64,000 nucleotides of DNA, from positions 62,001-126,000 of the forward strand of contig NZ_JAPRAQ010000021.1 in NCBI RefSeq assembly GCF_029989365.1, read 5' to 3'. A model generated the notes under the pieces. The model was not told the origin of the DNA. It was given only the letters and a program-made list of their open reading frames with translations, and did not search any database. The DNA is from Bradyrhizobium sp. Arg816. Lineage in GTDB: Bacteria > Pseudomonadota > Alphaproteobacteria > Rhizobiales > Xanthobacteraceae. Shown in pieces: positions 54,926 to 64,000 of the stretch. Position numbers and translations under genes: made by a program. The stretch's first letter is position 1. Every line of letters begins with the position of its first letter.

Positions 54926-55789
54926 TCATGTGAAGTACGCCTTAATAATTTCCTGCATGCGCTCAGCAGAGTCCTGGAAATCCTCGTCGGCAGCCAACGC
55001 AACAATCGGCACGCCGCCGACCTCCAGCGTATCAAGGATGATATTGTCCGTAGAACTGAAGAACTGCACCGACCAGACGTTCCTGATCCCGGTCGCCTGC
55101 ACTCGGCACGTGCTGTAGCCACGGAAGATGAGTTGGACCGGGCCATTGCCCACGCTTTGCTGCAGGAATGCCAGGTCGATAACGCTCATCGGCAGCAAGG
55201 TTAGATTGATGACATGCGCGCGCATGCCAAAGCGCCAGACGCGCGCCCGCTCGCGTATTTCGGCGAGCACCGGTTGCACGTTCATCGCGCCGTCCGGCGC
55301 CGCGCCGATCGCAAGATCGGCGGACGTCAGGTCAGTTGCGGCGCGCCGGACAATCTGCGGGATCGCTCCGACCTCAAGATATTCGTGCGCCGGCTCGCTC
55401 CCGATGCGCACGCGCCAGATTCCCGCAAGCACGGACTCCCGGATTTGCGCCAAAGAGCCATCTGGCAGCGCAACAACGCCGGCGACCTCACCTTCTCCGA
55501 GCACTTCACCTAACAGCTTGCGCTCGGGATCGCTGAGATTCGCGAGTCCGTACAGTTGTGTCCGAGCGCTGCTTCTCTGGCTGCCAACGGCAGCAGCGGC
55601 ATTCGATAACAGCGCCATGGCATTCGGATAGTTCCTTGCAAGCTCGTCGCCTTCGCGCCAAGCGCGCTTGGCGAGCGCAGTCGCACTCGTCAACCCGCTA
55701 TAGAATACATCGAGACGGCCAGAGCTCGTGGCAAGGTCACTCGCCGCCCCGTCGGAGCCGTCGGGTACAACGCGGATCGCTGTTTTCAT
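54926..55789 (-). CDS. hupH: Hydrogenase accessory protein HupH
   Basis: Member of the HupH/HyaF family, needed for processing of uptake hydrogenase, probably of the small subunit or its electron chain. 287 residues from the ATG at 55789, which overlaps the hupG stop by four bases. Recognisable: LLGEVLGEGEVAGVV and the C-terminal SVGNGPVQLIFRGYSTCRVQATGIRNVWSV block, of which GNGPVQ and GYSTCRV are the most conserved. Confidence 0.92.
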   Translation of the reverse strand: MKTAIRVVPDGSDGAASDLATSSGRLDVFYSGLTSATALAKRAWREGDELARNYPNAMALLSNAAAAVGSQRSSARTQLYGLANLSDPERKLLGEVLGEGEVAGVVALPDGSLAQIRESVLAGIWRVRIGSEPAHEYLEVGAIPQIVRRAATDLTSADLAIGAAPDGAMNVQPVLAEIRERARVWRFGMRAHVINLTLLPMSVIDLAFLQQSVGNGPVQLIFRGYSTCRVQATGIRNVWSVQFFSSTDNIILDTLEVGGVPIVALAADEDFQDSAERMQEIIKAYFT

Positions 55790-56232
55790 GATGCGATGTT
55801 CCATTGGCTGTATCGAGAGGCAATGCACTTGCCGGCACAAGCGCTGCCGGTGTGTGGCCGAACCGTCGGTACCGCGACGCCATCGATCGTGACCAAACGG
55901 ACCGGTCTCCTGCCGATCAGGCGGAGTGTATCGTGCCGATGGCACAGGACGGGCGTCGATGGGCCTCTCAGGCCGAGCCACTCAACCAGTTCGCCACCTA
56001 TGCCGCGCGCAGGCACTGCACCTTGCAGGCGCGGCCGAAACGCCTTGACGATCTCAGGAAGTAGGAATGCGACGTGGATGATCCGAAGCAAATATAGGGG
56101 ATCGACCGTCGGCGGCGGCATCACGGCCACCCTCACGGGAGCGTGCGCGACCAGGCGCGCATCGACGCCGACGCCCTCCACGTCGTACGGAGTGGGCCGC
56201 GGCAGACCATGCTGCGTCCGCTGCAACTTCAT
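55786..56232 (-). CDS. hupG: HupG/HyaE-like thioredoxin-fold hydrogenase chaperone
   Basis: HupG proteins (HyaE family) are small chaperones for the Tat-exported small subunit. The 148-residue protein has FLLPEIVKAFRPRLQGAV, aligning with the LPEL...AFxxRLRGAV line of the family, but its other half is divergent and rich in Arg and Pro. The ATG at 56232 follows AGGAAGG and the stop overlaps hupH. Position between hupF and hupH is that of hupG, which supports the call. Confidence 0.68.
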   Translation of the reverse strand: MKLQRTQHGLPRPTPYDVEGVGVDARLVAHAPVRVAVMPPPTVDPLYLLRIIHVAFLLPEIVKAFRPRLQGAVPARGIGGELVEWLGLRGPSTPVLCHRHDTLRLIGRRPVRLVTIDGVAVPTVRPHTGSACAGKCIASRYSQWNIAS

Positions 56233-56420
56233 CACACGCCTTCCTGATAATGTTCGGTTCTGCTAGCAGGGTATTAGCAAGGCGTATGCCAATCGCCGTC
56301 TGGCCGCGACTCGCGCTCGAACCGATGGCTCGAAGCGCCTGACATTGTCGATGCAAGGTTACGTGGGACTGGGATACGATTTGTGGCAAGCCTGGTCGGC
56401 GCAACCGGCGAGCGGAGCGG

Positions 56421-56711
56421 CTAGCGTAGGTGCTCCGGCAATTGCGGCTCATGACCGATCAAGTCCGCAAAGAAGCGATCGCAGTCCTGGCCCTTGAGGC
56501 TGGCCTCAAGCCCGTCAAGTGCTTCCGAGATCAGCCTTGCTTCATTTTCGTCCAAAAGCCGCACCGCGCTGTCGATATGAACGAGCACCTTGGCGCCGAC
56601 CGAGGCGTCGGAGAGCAGCATGACCGAGACACGCCGCTGTTCATTGCCATATTCGCACAGCGCCGTGATGCCGTCGGTCTCGACAATCGTCATTGGCAAG
56701 CCAAGGCACAT
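56421..56711 (-). CDS. hupF: Hydrogenase chaperone HupF (HypC family)
   Basis: HypC-like chaperone of 96 residues dedicated to the uptake hydrogenase, reported in Rhizobium leguminosarum to protect the large subunit under oxygen. Begins MCLGLPMTIVETDG with the functional Cys2, and has VGAKVLVHIDSAVRLLDENEA. The C-terminal extension of about 20 residues, absent from HypC, is typical of HupF. Lies after hupD. Confidence 0.9.
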   Translation of the reverse strand: MCLGLPMTIVETDGITALCEYGNEQRRVSVMLLSDASVGAKVLVHIDSAVRLLDENEARLISEALDGLEASLKGQDCDRFFADLIGHEPQLPEHLR

Positions 56712-56728
56712 GGTCAGTTCGCGGGCCG

Positions 56729-57313
56729 CTAGATCGGCTGCGCCCCCATCTCATAGTTTGCATGGTCGATATTGTTCGCCAACAGCCGTTCTGATGCAGG
56801 CAGCGGCCCGGTCCGCGGCTTTGCCGGCGAGTCCCACTGCGCCAGGAGTTTGCAAGCCAGTTCAATCGCAGGCGCAATCTGAAGGCGTACCGGGGCCGTC
56901 AGCGGACCGCCCCAATGCTCCAGGTCCAGCGGCTGACAGCCGATGAGAGCGAGCTCTCGCGGGCAGCGGCCAAGCAGGTCGGCCGCACTCAAGACCTCCT
57001 GAAAGCCGGTCTGATGCAGGCTCATCTTCTTGGCGGCGGTAAATTTTGGCACTTCCTCATCTCGCACAAGCTTCAACTTCCCGGGCAGCAATCCATAGTC
57101 GATGGCATCGAACACGATCAGGCAATCGGCCTGCTCAAGAAAACTGACCAGGTAGAGCCCCTGTGTGCCGCCATCGAGGACGGTTACGTTGTCATCGATG
57201 GCGTAGCGGCGATGAAACTCCTCGACCACCCGCACGCCGAATCCCTCATCGGCCCACAGGATATTGCCGATGCCGAGCACCAGGATCCTTTTCTTGTTTT
57301 CCGGATTCAGCAT
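56729..57313 (-). CDS. hupD: Hydrogenase maturation protease HupD
   Basis: Endopeptidase that trims the C terminus of HupL once nickel is in place. 194 residues from an ATG at 57313, chosen because GGGAG lies just upstream; a GTG at 57349 would add 12 residues. Metal-binding residues are Glu in ILWADEGFGVRV, Asp in FDAIDYG and His in SLHQTGFQEVL. Between hupC and hupF. Confidence 0.93.
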   Translation of the reverse strand: MLNPENKKRILVLGIGNILWADEGFGVRVVEEFHRRYAIDDNVTVLDGGTQGLYLVSFLEQADCLIVFDAIDYGLLPGKLKLVRDEEVPKFTAAKKMSLHQTGFQEVLSAADLLGRCPRELALIGCQPLDLEHWGGPLTAPVRLQIAPAIELACKLLAQWDSPAKPRTGPLPASERLLANNIDHANYEMGAQPI

Positions 57314-57355
57314 CCGCTCCCAGTCTTCAATCGCGAAACCCGCGCTCACACGATA

Positions 57356-58051
57356 TCACAGAAGAGATGCTCCGGCGCGACGTGAGTGTTCCCGGACCAC
57401 CGCGTAGATGTGGACCAGAGCAAAGGCCACGATCACCCACAGGCCGAGATGATGCCAGGTATGGACGTCCTGACTGTTCGGCCAAATTGAAAATACCCAG
57501 CCGAACAGCTTGTACTGCCAGCTGTCAGTACCGGCACCTTGCCCATAAAGTGCAAAGCCTGTGACGACCATGAACGTGATCGTCTGCGTAAACATGAAGA
57601 ACATCGCGAGCTGAGCAAGACGGTTGTGTCCGACGCGCCTCTCGGGCTCAACTGTAAGGAACGCATACCAGCGAATCTCGTGGTACACCTCGCGCCAAAA
57701 GCACTTGCGCCAGAGCGGCACCCAAAAGATCTGCATGGCATGCGCGTTTCCGATTAACGCCCAGTAGATCCGCAGAAGAAAGCCGATACTGAGCACATAT
57801 CCCGCCGAGAAATGAGCAAAGCGGATATAGCCGAACAGGAAATTGCCGCTTGCCTCTCCCGACATCGCCGGTGTCCCGGTTCCAATGACATAGCCGGTTA
57901 CACTCAGCATCAGAATGGCCGCCGCATTAACCCAATGCCAAAGTCGCACCGGCGCGCAAGCGATCCCAGCGCCGATGCTCCGTTCAGTGGGTTCCGCATC
58001 GACGGTGGCAAGGAGCTTTCGAGCTCTGTCCAGCATGTCGTTAGCGAACAT
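57356..58051 (-). CDS. hupC: Hydrogenase cytochrome b subunit HupC
   Basis: Membrane-bound b-type cytochrome that passes electrons from HupSL to quinone. The 231-residue protein has four hydrophobic segments, starting with VRLWHWVNAAAILMLSVTGY, and haem-ligand histidines in that helix, in IRFAHFSAGYVL, and in HTWHHLGLW. The ATG overlaps the end of hupL by about ten bases. Confidence 0.95.
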   Translation of the reverse strand: MFANDMLDRARKLLATVDAEPTERSIGAGIACAPVRLWHWVNAAAILMLSVTGYVIGTGTPAMSGEASGNFLFGYIRFAHFSAGYVLSIGFLLRIYWALIGNAHAMQIFWVPLWRKCFWREVYHEIRWYAFLTVEPERRVGHNRLAQLAMFFMFTQTITFMVVTGFALYGQGAGTDSWQYKLFGWVFSIWPNSQDVHTWHHLGLWVIVAFALVHIYAVVREHSRRAGASLL

Positions 58052-59831
58052 TGATTGAGGCCACTTCCTGGCCGTCAGGACTCATCACGTGGGTCGAGCA
58101 AGCCAAGCACGGATCAAAGGAATGGATCGTGCGCAAGATCTCCAGGGGCCGCTGCGGATCGACCATCGGGGTACCGATCAGGGAGGCTTCAAAAGCGCCG
58201 ATATTGCCCTTGTGATCTCGAGGAGATCCGTTCCACGTCGTCGGCATGACACATTGGTAATTGTCGATCTTGGCGTCCTTGATCCTGATCCAGTGCCCAA
58301 GCGCACCGCGCGGGGCCTCACTGAACCCGTAGCCCTTGGCCTCCTTGTGCCAGCTTTCCGGTTTCCACCTGCTGACATCGGCAGTTGCCGTATTGCCTGC
58401 CTTGATGTGGATTACCAGCTTATCCTGAAAATAACGCATCTGATGCGCCGCCCACTGGCATTCGAGCGCCCGCGCTGCAGTACGGCCAAGCGTCGAGAAC
58501 AGCGCAGTCAGGGGAAGATTGAGCCCCTTGAGCAATCTCTCGGCCGGCTCTTTGAACTCGGCTTTGTCTTGTGCATAACCGATGATGTATCGCGCCAACG
58601 GCCCGACCTCCACGGCGTGGCCGCGCCAGCGCGGCGCTTTGATCCAGGAATACTTGCCGCCTTCGTCGAGTTCCTTGATATCTGTCTTGTTGCCTTTGAG
58701 TTTTGGCCCAAGTTCAAAACGTGGCTCGGTGATACCGTCCCAGGGATGCAGTCCACAGCTATCGCTGGGGTATTTATACCATGAATGCGCGACGAATTCC
58801 TGGATCTGCTCGGGATCACCATGGTCGATCGGCAGTATCTCGTTGAGATTGCCACCAAGAATGACCCCACGCGGCAGCTTCAAACTTTTGGCGGAACAGT
58901 CATTTGCGTTTTCGGGGATGTCGCCATAGGACATCACGCTCTTGCTCGAAAGTCCGCCGCCATGAAGCCAGTCCTTATAGAACGAGCAGATCGCGGCAAT
59001 GTCGGGCAGGTAGACCTGCTCGACAAACTCGATCGAACGGTCGATGATCGAGGACACGATGTTCAGTCGCTCCATATTGATCGCACCCACCGCACCAGTT
59101 CCGTCGATGTTGATCGCACAGGGCACGCCGCCGACCAGCCAGTTCGGATGCGGGTTCTTACCACCATAGATAGCTTGGATCTTGACGATCTCCTTCTGGA
59201 AGTCCAGCGCTTCCAGATAATGCGCTACAGCCATCAGGTTCGCTTCCGGTGGCAGCTTGTAGGCCGGATGCCCCCAATAGCCATTCTTGAACGGACCGAG
59301 TTGCCCTGATCCGAAGAATTTGGTGAGCCGGATCTGCAAATCCTTAAAATAGCCAGGGGACGACAGCGGCCAGGGCGAGATAGACTGCGCGAGCGCAGAG
59401 GTCGACTTGGGATCGGCCTTGAGCGCGGAGACCACGTCGACCCAATCCAGCGCGTGCAGGTGATAGAAATGTACGAGGTGATCATGCACGAGCAGGCACA
59501 ACTGCATGATGTTGCGGATCGAATTGGCATTCTCCGGAATCGCAATTCCTAGTGCATTTTCAACCGCGCGCACGGAGGTGAGCGCATGGGTGCCGGTGCA
59601 GACCCCGCAAATCCGCTCGGTGAACGCCCAGGCGTCGCGCGGATCGCGTCCGCGCAGGATGACTTCGATGCCACGCCACATCGTCCCGCTTGAGACCGCA
59701 TTGCGGATCACATTGTCGGAATCGAGATTGGCTTCGACACGCAGGTGGCCTTCGACCCTCGTCAGCGGATCGATGACGATTCGCCTGCCTGAACGATCGA
59801 GATTGAACCCGTTCGGTGTCTGGACGGCCAC
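58041..59831 (-). CDS. hupL: Uptake [NiFe] hydrogenase large subunit HupL
   Basis: Carries the NiFe active site that oxidises hydrogen released by nitrogenase. The nickel ligands are in RICGVCTG near residue 75 and in DPCLACSTH near the C terminus; the peptide after that histidine (about 14 residues) is the part cut by HupD. 596 residues. A GTG start follows GAGGAGGGG. It begins 13 bases after the hupS stop. Confidence 0.97.
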   Translation of the reverse strand: MAVQTPNGFNLDRSGRRIVIDPLTRVEGHLRVEANLDSDNVIRNAVSSGTMWRGIEVILRGRDPRDAWAFTERICGVCTGTHALTSVRAVENALGIAIPENANSIRNIMQLCLLVHDHLVHFYHLHALDWVDVVSALKADPKSTSALAQSISPWPLSSPGYFKDLQIRLTKFFGSGQLGPFKNGYWGHPAYKLPPEANLMAVAHYLEALDFQKEIVKIQAIYGGKNPHPNWLVGGVPCAINIDGTGAVGAINMERLNIVSSIIDRSIEFVEQVYLPDIAAICSFYKDWLHGGGLSSKSVMSYGDIPENANDCSAKSLKLPRGVILGGNLNEILPIDHGDPEQIQEFVAHSWYKYPSDSCGLHPWDGITEPRFELGPKLKGNKTDIKELDEGGKYSWIKAPRWRGHAVEVGPLARYIIGYAQDKAEFKEPAERLLKGLNLPLTALFSTLGRTAARALECQWAAHQMRYFQDKLVIHIKAGNTATADVSRWKPESWHKEAKGYGFSEAPRGALGHWIRIKDAKIDNYQCVMPTTWNGSPRDHKGNIGAFEASLIGTPMVDPQRPLEILRTIHSFDPCLACSTHVMSPDGQEVASINVR

Positions 59832-59843
59832 CGTCGCCCCTCC

Positions 59844-60944
59844 TCAACTCGGTTTGCTTTTTTGGGCTGCGCGATCCGGCTTGTGGGTCAACCGCTTCAC
59901 GGCGGTGACCGCGGCATGGGCAGCGACGGTTAGCCCAACTACGCCGGCAGCGGCCATGCCGATCTGGTCGGCGTTCTCCTCGATGCCAAACTGCCTGATG
60001 GTTGTGAGTCGGTCGTAAAATGACCCCTTATCCCAGAAGCCGTCTTCGGAGCAGCCGAAGCAGCCGTGGCCGGATTGAATCGGAAATGAAACGCCGCCGT
60101 TCCACCGCAGGGCCGAACAGGCATTGTAGGTGGTTGGCCCCTTGCAGCCCATCTTGTACAGGCAATAGCCCTTGCGTGCGTACTTATCGTCCCACTGTTC
60201 GACGAATTGGCCAGCGTCGAAATGGGAACGCCGATAGCACTTGTCGTGAATGCGCTCGGAATAGAACATACTTGGACGCCCTTGGCGATCGAGCTCCGGA
60301 AGCTTTCCGAACGTGGTGATGAAAGTCACAAGGCCACTCATGACCTCCGCGATAGGCGGGCACCCGGGCACCTTGATGATCGGCTTGTTGGTGATCACCT
60401 TATCGATCGGCACCGCGCCAGTCGGATTGGGCTTGGCCGCTTGCACGCATCCCCATGACGCACACGTGCCCCAAGCGATGATCGCCATGGCCTCTTCCGC
60501 CATGGACCTTAGCTTTTCGATGAACGGCTTGCCGCCGTCAATGCAGAACATGCCACCCTCGTTCAGCGGCGGATTGCCTTCGACGGCGAGCACATACATG
60601 CCTTTGTGCTTGGCGCGAGTTTCCTCCAGGATGGCTTCGGCCTGGTGTCCTGCCGCCGCCATGATCGTATCGTCATAGTCGAGCGAAATCATCGACAGCA
60701 GCACGTCCTTGATCAAGGGATGCGCCGAGCGGATAAAGCTTTCCGAGCAGCAGGTACACTCGAGCCCGTGCAGCCAGATGACGGGCACACGCGGTTTGGT
60801 CTCCAGGGCGTTGGCAATACTGCTTGCGGCGAGCGGACCCAGTCCCAAGCTCGCGGCAGTCAAACTGCAGAATTTGTGGAAACTACGACGAGTCATACCC
60901 TGACGTCTGATCACGCTGTAGAACGTTTCCGTTGCACCACCCAT
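59844..60944 (-). CDS. hupS: Uptake [NiFe] hydrogenase small subunit HupS
   Basis: Iron-sulphur subunit with three clusters that relays electrons from HupL to HupC. 366 residues from the ATG at 60944 (MGGATETFYS), preceded by GGAAGG; an ATG at 60956 is less likely. TRRSFHKFC is a twin-arginine export signal. Cluster regions: GLECTCCSESF, GTCASWGC, PGCPP and the C-terminal HGCFGCSEDGFWD. A C-terminal hydrophobic helix anchors it. Confidence 0.97.
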   Translation of the reverse strand: MGGATETFYSVIRRQGMTRRSFHKFCSLTAASLGLGPLAASSIANALETKPRVPVIWLHGLECTCCSESFIRSAHPLIKDVLLSMISLDYDDTIMAAAGHQAEAILEETRAKHKGMYVLAVEGNPPLNEGGMFCIDGGKPFIEKLRSMAEEAMAIIAWGTCASWGCVQAAKPNPTGAVPIDKVITNKPIIKVPGCPPIAEVMSGLVTFITTFGKLPELDRQGRPSMFYSERIHDKCYRRSHFDAGQFVEQWDDKYARKGYCLYKMGCKGPTTYNACSALRWNGGVSFPIQSGHGCFGCSEDGFWDKGSFYDRLTTIRQFGIEENADQIGMAAAGVVGLTVAAHAAVTAVKRLTHKPDRAAQKSKPS

Positions 60945-60993
60945 GACGCCTTCCATGCAAGTTGTCGTCGGCCGTGACGAATTACTGACGTTC

Positions 60994-61009
60994 AGCAAGA
61001 AACAAGCCA
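60994..61009 (-). promoter_or_regulatory. Sigma-54 promoter of hupSL
   Basis: The minus strand reads TGGCTTGTTTCTTGCT, with GG and GC ten bases apart and a good TTGC -12, 50 bases before the hupS ATG. Hydrogenase promoters of rhizobia use RpoN with HoxA or NifA. A near match to the NifA site (TGT-N10-ACG, 61116-61131) lies about 108 bases upstream. Confidence 0.78.
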
Positions 61010-61638
61010 CCGAAGCGAGACACTTAACAGATACCAAGCCAGCGCTTCGGGAGTTGCGGACTGGCGAAACCAGCCAGCGAGCCACAACTGCGCCATTGAT
61101 CTGTCATGCTAATGGTGTCCGGCTTTAGACGTCCCTGCAAGCACTTCGACAGAGCAGCACGATGGTTCACCACTGCATGCGGCTACGTCATGCTCGCTCT
61201 TGCACGACCGCGACACTCACGTGTCGTGCCGGGGTTGTTGAATAGAATTGGTCAGTTGACGGGCACCGGACTGCCCTCCAGTCTTAATCAGACTTGCCGA
61301 TTGCTGACCAATGGGGCGTTAACGCCGCTCGTAGTCGTAACTACGCAAGCAGCCCGCACGAAAGCGGCTGTCGAGCGACGAAGAGAAGCCGCAAATGTGA
61401 GCCGCCATGCGCACATCGCCCTCGCTCTTTAGATCTGATCGATCCAATATGTCTTTGATTTAAAGCGGCTCGCTGCACGGCATCGCTCCAGGATCGTAAG
61501 CGAGAGCCTGGACGTTCAGAGCCATCACAGGAGCGTTCATCGCGCGAGCCGATCGCAGCAATGCGCGATCGATGCGTAGTAGCAGCACTGTCTGCCGACC
61601 ACCCAAAAGGGTTGGCCGAGCTTTCGGCGGAAAGCGGA
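61010..61638. other. hupS upstream region and spacer
   Basis: About 630 bases between the hupS promoter and the serine hydrolase gene. No gene was recognised. It contains the imperfect NifA-type site at 61116-61131; no FixK-type TTGAT-N4-ATCAA box was seen. Confidence 0.45.
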
Positions 61639-62901
61639 TTATCGGATTATTGCAGCATAGACGATATATTGGACTTGTTCGCGGTAATACTTCCGGATTT
61701 CTCCTGGCGCTGCCGTTCCGACCACCACGACGAGACGCTCCTTTGGGTCGCAGAAAAATTGTGTCCCGTAGGCGCCAGTCCAGGTGAACTCACCTGGATT
61801 GCCCGGAACCGCCGAGAGACCTTCGTTTATGCGTACAGCTACTCCGAGCCCGAAGCCGAAGCCGGCACGGTGCGCCTCCACATTGGCGACCTTATTTTTG
61901 ATCTCTGCCCCGAGGTGGTCGGAAATCATGTGACCCACCGTCTTCGGACCGAGAATGCGCTGCCCATCGAGCTCCCCGCCGTTGAGCAGCATTTGTCCGA
62001 AGCGCACGTAGTCACCGACTGTCGCAAATGCGCAGGCTCCCCCGCAGTCAAACTTCGTCGGACTTTCGAGGAGCTCGATGTCTTGTGGCTTTCCCGTCAG
62101 CGGGTCGCCTGGAAATGGATGTGCGAGGCGCTCTCGTTGCGATTCCGACAAACGGAAAGTGGCATCCTGCATTTCGATGGGCTTCCACAGATTGCCGGCA
62201 AGATAGTCGCCCAATCGCTGTTCGCTGACCTGTTCTACGACAGCTCCCAGCACGTCGGTCGAGAAGCCGTATTCGAATTCCGTCCCCGGTTGGTGCGCTA
62301 GCGGCAGCTTAGTGATGGCTTCGATGAACGCCTGCTTATCGCCCCTCAGTGGCGGAGCGGCGAAATCGGGATAGAGACGCGCCACTTGGTCTGAGCTGTC
62401 GGGGGGCGCGCCATAGGTGAGCCCGGATGTGTGGCGATATAGGTCGTGGATGTAGATCGGAGAACTCTGCGTTTGAAATTCTAATGAGCCGTCATGCTGT
62501 GGCACTCCCACCTTCATGTTTGCGAATTCCGGGTAGTAATCCGTGAGCCTGGCCTGTAGAGGCAGCCGACCTTGCTCCATGAGGATAAGCCCCGCAACGG
62601 CCACCATCGGCTTGGTCATAGACGCAAGCGCGAACATCGCGTCGAGCCGCATCGACTTTCCTTTTGCAGGATCGAGTTGCCCGTACGCCTTGTAGTGAAT
62701 CAGCTTGCCGTCTCTGGCGATTGCAACCACCGCACCCGGCACGCGTTTGCTAGCGATTTCGCGAGCGAAGAACTCGTCTAGTTTGGCGAGGCGCTGCTGA
62801 GAAACGCCGACGTCATCGGCTGTCGCTTCGGGCAGAGGCGCGGAGTGCACTGAATTGAAGCCAATTCCAGCAGCCGCCACGGCCATAACAAGCTTGTTCA
62901 T
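61639..62901 (-). CDS. Beta-lactamase-family serine hydrolase, exported
   Basis: Penicillin-binding-protein-like hydrolase or esterase of the class C beta-lactamase superfamily. About 420 residues from the ATG at 62901, with a signal peptide (MNKLVMAVAAAGIGFNSVHS). The active serine is in ALASMTKPM (S-x2-K), and a Tyr-x-x-Ser line (EYGFSTD) stands where the Tyr-x-Asn motif is expected. The C-terminal GAYGTQFFCDP suggests the third motif. Substrate unknown, and no link to hydrogenase is evident. Confidence 0.85.
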   Translation of the reverse strand: MNKLVMAVAAAGIGFNSVHSAPLPEATADDVGVSQQRLAKLDEFFAREIASKRVPGAVVAIARDGKLIHYKAYGQLDPAKGKSMRLDAMFALASMTKPMVAVAGLILMEQGRLPLQARLTDYYPEFANMKVGVPQHDGSLEFQTQSSPIYIHDLYRHTSGLTYGAPPDSSDQVARLYPDFAAPPLRGDKQAFIEAITKLPLAHQPGTEFEYGFSTDVLGAVVEQVSEQRLGDYLAGNLWKPIEMQDATFRLSESQRERLAHPFPGDPLTGKPQDIELLESPTKFDCGGACAFATVGDYVRFGQMLLNGGELDGQRILGPKTVGHMISDHLGAEIKNKVANVEAHRAGFGFGLGVAVRINEGLSAVPGNPGEFTWTGAYGTQFFCDPKERLVVVVGTAAPGEIRKYYREQVQYIVYAAIIR

Positions 62902-62979
62902 TGTAGCCTCGCAAGGATTGATGGATCCGGCTTGCAATACTGCTGCTCGCTCGTGATCGGATATGTCCGGCCGGCAAGC

Positions 62980-63669
62980 CTAAGACGGTTCGGTGCCTCT
63001 CCTGGCACAGTGTCTGTCGATGAGGGCCAAGGTGAAGATTACCGCAAAGGCGAACATGACCATACCGCCGGCAACCACACTCGCCTCGTGCCAGCGCGAT
63101 GCTTGAACGTAGTCTACGACGTAGGCTGACAACACCTTGGTGCGCCCAGGAATGTTGCCGCCGATCATCATCACGACGCCAAATGTGCCGATCGTATGAG
63201 AAAAGCCAACCACGGCGGCTTTAACAAACTCCAATCGCGCCAGCGGCCGTCTGATGGTAATGAAGGCGTACAGCGACGAAACGTGCCCCGTAGTTTCCAA
63301 CGGGCGATTGCCTATCGCGACAAAGGCGTTACGGATCGGCTGCACCACCAACGGCAGCGCCGAGAGGACCGATCCGATCACGATTCCTGCGAAGGTAAAA
63401 GCGAGCGTGCGCTCGCCCCACAAAGAGGCGAGAACGCCACCCGGTCCGTTGGGCCCGAGCAACACGAGTACGCAAAAACCGAGAGCCGTCGGCGGTAGCA
63501 CTAGCGGCAGGGCGATCAGCGTCGCCACCGCCTCGCTCAAAAGAGTCTTTGAGCGCGCTAGCCACCAAGCGAGGGGAACACCAATCGCGAGGAGGATCAC
63601 GGTCGTTACACTGGCGAGCTCAATCGTGAGCGCAACGGATTGCGCAATCTCTGCCGAAAAGACATCCAT
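62980..63669 (-). CDS. modB: Molybdate ABC transporter permease ModB
   Basis: Inner-membrane permease of the molybdate importer. 229 residues from an ATG at 63669 (MDVFSAEIAQSVALTIELAS), with about five membrane helices and the ATPase-contact loop: ALPLVVQPIRNAFVAI then GHVSSLYAFITIRRPL and the VVGFSHTIGTFGVVMMIGGNIPG line, of which FSHTIGEFG-like is diagnostic. No modC follows it and only a signal-peptide relic precedes it, so the operon is split. Its C-terminal helix matches the relic at 2102-2265. Confidence 0.92.
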   Translation of the reverse strand: MDVFSAEIAQSVALTIELASVTTVILLAIGVPLAWWLARSKTLLSEAVATLIALPLVLPPTALGFCVLVLLGPNGPGGVLASLWGERTLAFTFAGIVIGSVLSALPLVVQPIRNAFVAIGNRPLETTGHVSSLYAFITIRRPLARLEFVKAAVVGFSHTIGTFGVVMMIGGNIPGRTKVLSAYVVDYVQASRWHEASVVAGGMVMFAFAVIFTLALIDRHCARRGTEPS

Positions 63670-63766
63670 GTGCGTCAGCCCAAAAATGAAAGCAGGTCGT
63701 CTTACGGGCCCAGTGATCGCCTGCACGTATATGTTGCGCGGATCGCCCTTTAGTCGCGCCGCACTT

Positions 63767-63829
63767 CCTGGCGGCCGCCACATTCACACGCATCGTTTCT
63801 ACGAGCAAAAGCAGCATCGCAAGTCTCAT
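63767..63829 (-). pseudogene. Signal-peptide relic, possibly of modA
   Basis: An ATG at 63829 with AGGAG six bases upstream opens MRLAMLLLLVETMRVNVAAA, a clear export signal, after which the frame shows nothing that resembles a binding protein and runs into the modB leader. Position directly before modB suggests the start of a deleted modA. The family cannot be shown from so short a piece. Confidence 0.4.
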
Positions 63830-64000
63830 CGGCAACTCCTGTGACAGGGCCGCTTCCATCCATATGACGGCGGCACCCTCCTCGTTCGTAATCAGCAATT
63901 CCTGTGCCGCGTGCGGGCACTATGCGCAACGTGGGAGAAATTCGCAGAGACGTTTGGCGTGGACCTAACGCTATGTCAGATTTCTGGCATCTTTGTTGCC

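Overview
The window is about 63 kb of a symbiotic nitrogen-fixation and hydrogen-uptake island. Gene order (nifDKENX, nifSB, nifH-nifQ-nifW-fixBCX, hup/hyp), the protein sequences, and remains of two type III effectors of rhizobial type (NopP and a NopD-like Ulp protease) point to a Bradyrhizobium or close relative. The genus call is inferred from gene content and order; no 16S or other chromosomal marker is present. Almost all genes lie on the minus strand.

Left edge (1-8 kb): the end of a MauG/CcpA-type dihaem peroxidase, a broken molybdate operon (modA relic, modB tail, a modC with altered ATPase motifs, then a DUF2478 gene), a decayed NopD-like effector, and ahpCD behind a sigma-54 promoter. 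Core nif/fix block (8-40 kb): fixX-fixC-fixB with a fixA relic, nifW, nifV (a gene most rhizobia lack), nifQ, nifH, an ArsC/NifO-like gene, an ompW-like gene with an FNR/FixK box, a [2Fe-2S] ferredoxin, a run of small nif-associated genes with two NifZ-type proteins and a DegT-like protein lacking its PLP lysine, fdxN-nifB, a SIR2-like gene, nifT-nifS-nifU'-iscA, a divergent unknown gene followed by a convergent Rieske gene, nopP, and nifD-K-E-N-X-DUF269-DUF683-fdxB. Next (40-47 kb) is a ferredoxin-sufBCDS block, then an alanine dehydrogenase with its terminator. Right part (47.7-61 kb): a continuous hydrogenase cluster, hupS-L-C-D-F-G-H-K-hypA-B-F-C-D-E. The right edge holds a serine hydrolase and an intact modB with no modC.

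Regulation is readable. Sigma-54 (-24/-12) elements lie before ahpC, nifH, nifB, iscA-nifS, the unknown gene at 29381, nifD, hupS and, with a weaker -12, the ferredoxin-suf block. NifA upstream activator sequences (TGT-N10-ACA) accompany nifH (two), nifB, nifD, suf, and the divergent iscA/29381 pair, which share one. An FNR/FixK-type box precedes ompW, and a tts-box-like element precedes nopP.

Together the genes make the nitrogenase (NifHDK), build its cofactors (NifB, E, N, V, Q, X, S, IscA, Suf), feed it electrons (FixBCX, ferredoxins, Rieske-like proteins), protect it (AhpCD) and recover the hydrogen it releases (Hup/Hyp). Several genes are decaying: modA, modB (left copy), modC, fixA, the NopD-like gene, a small frameshifted gene at 21 kb, and one cluster cysteine of the NifU-like protein.
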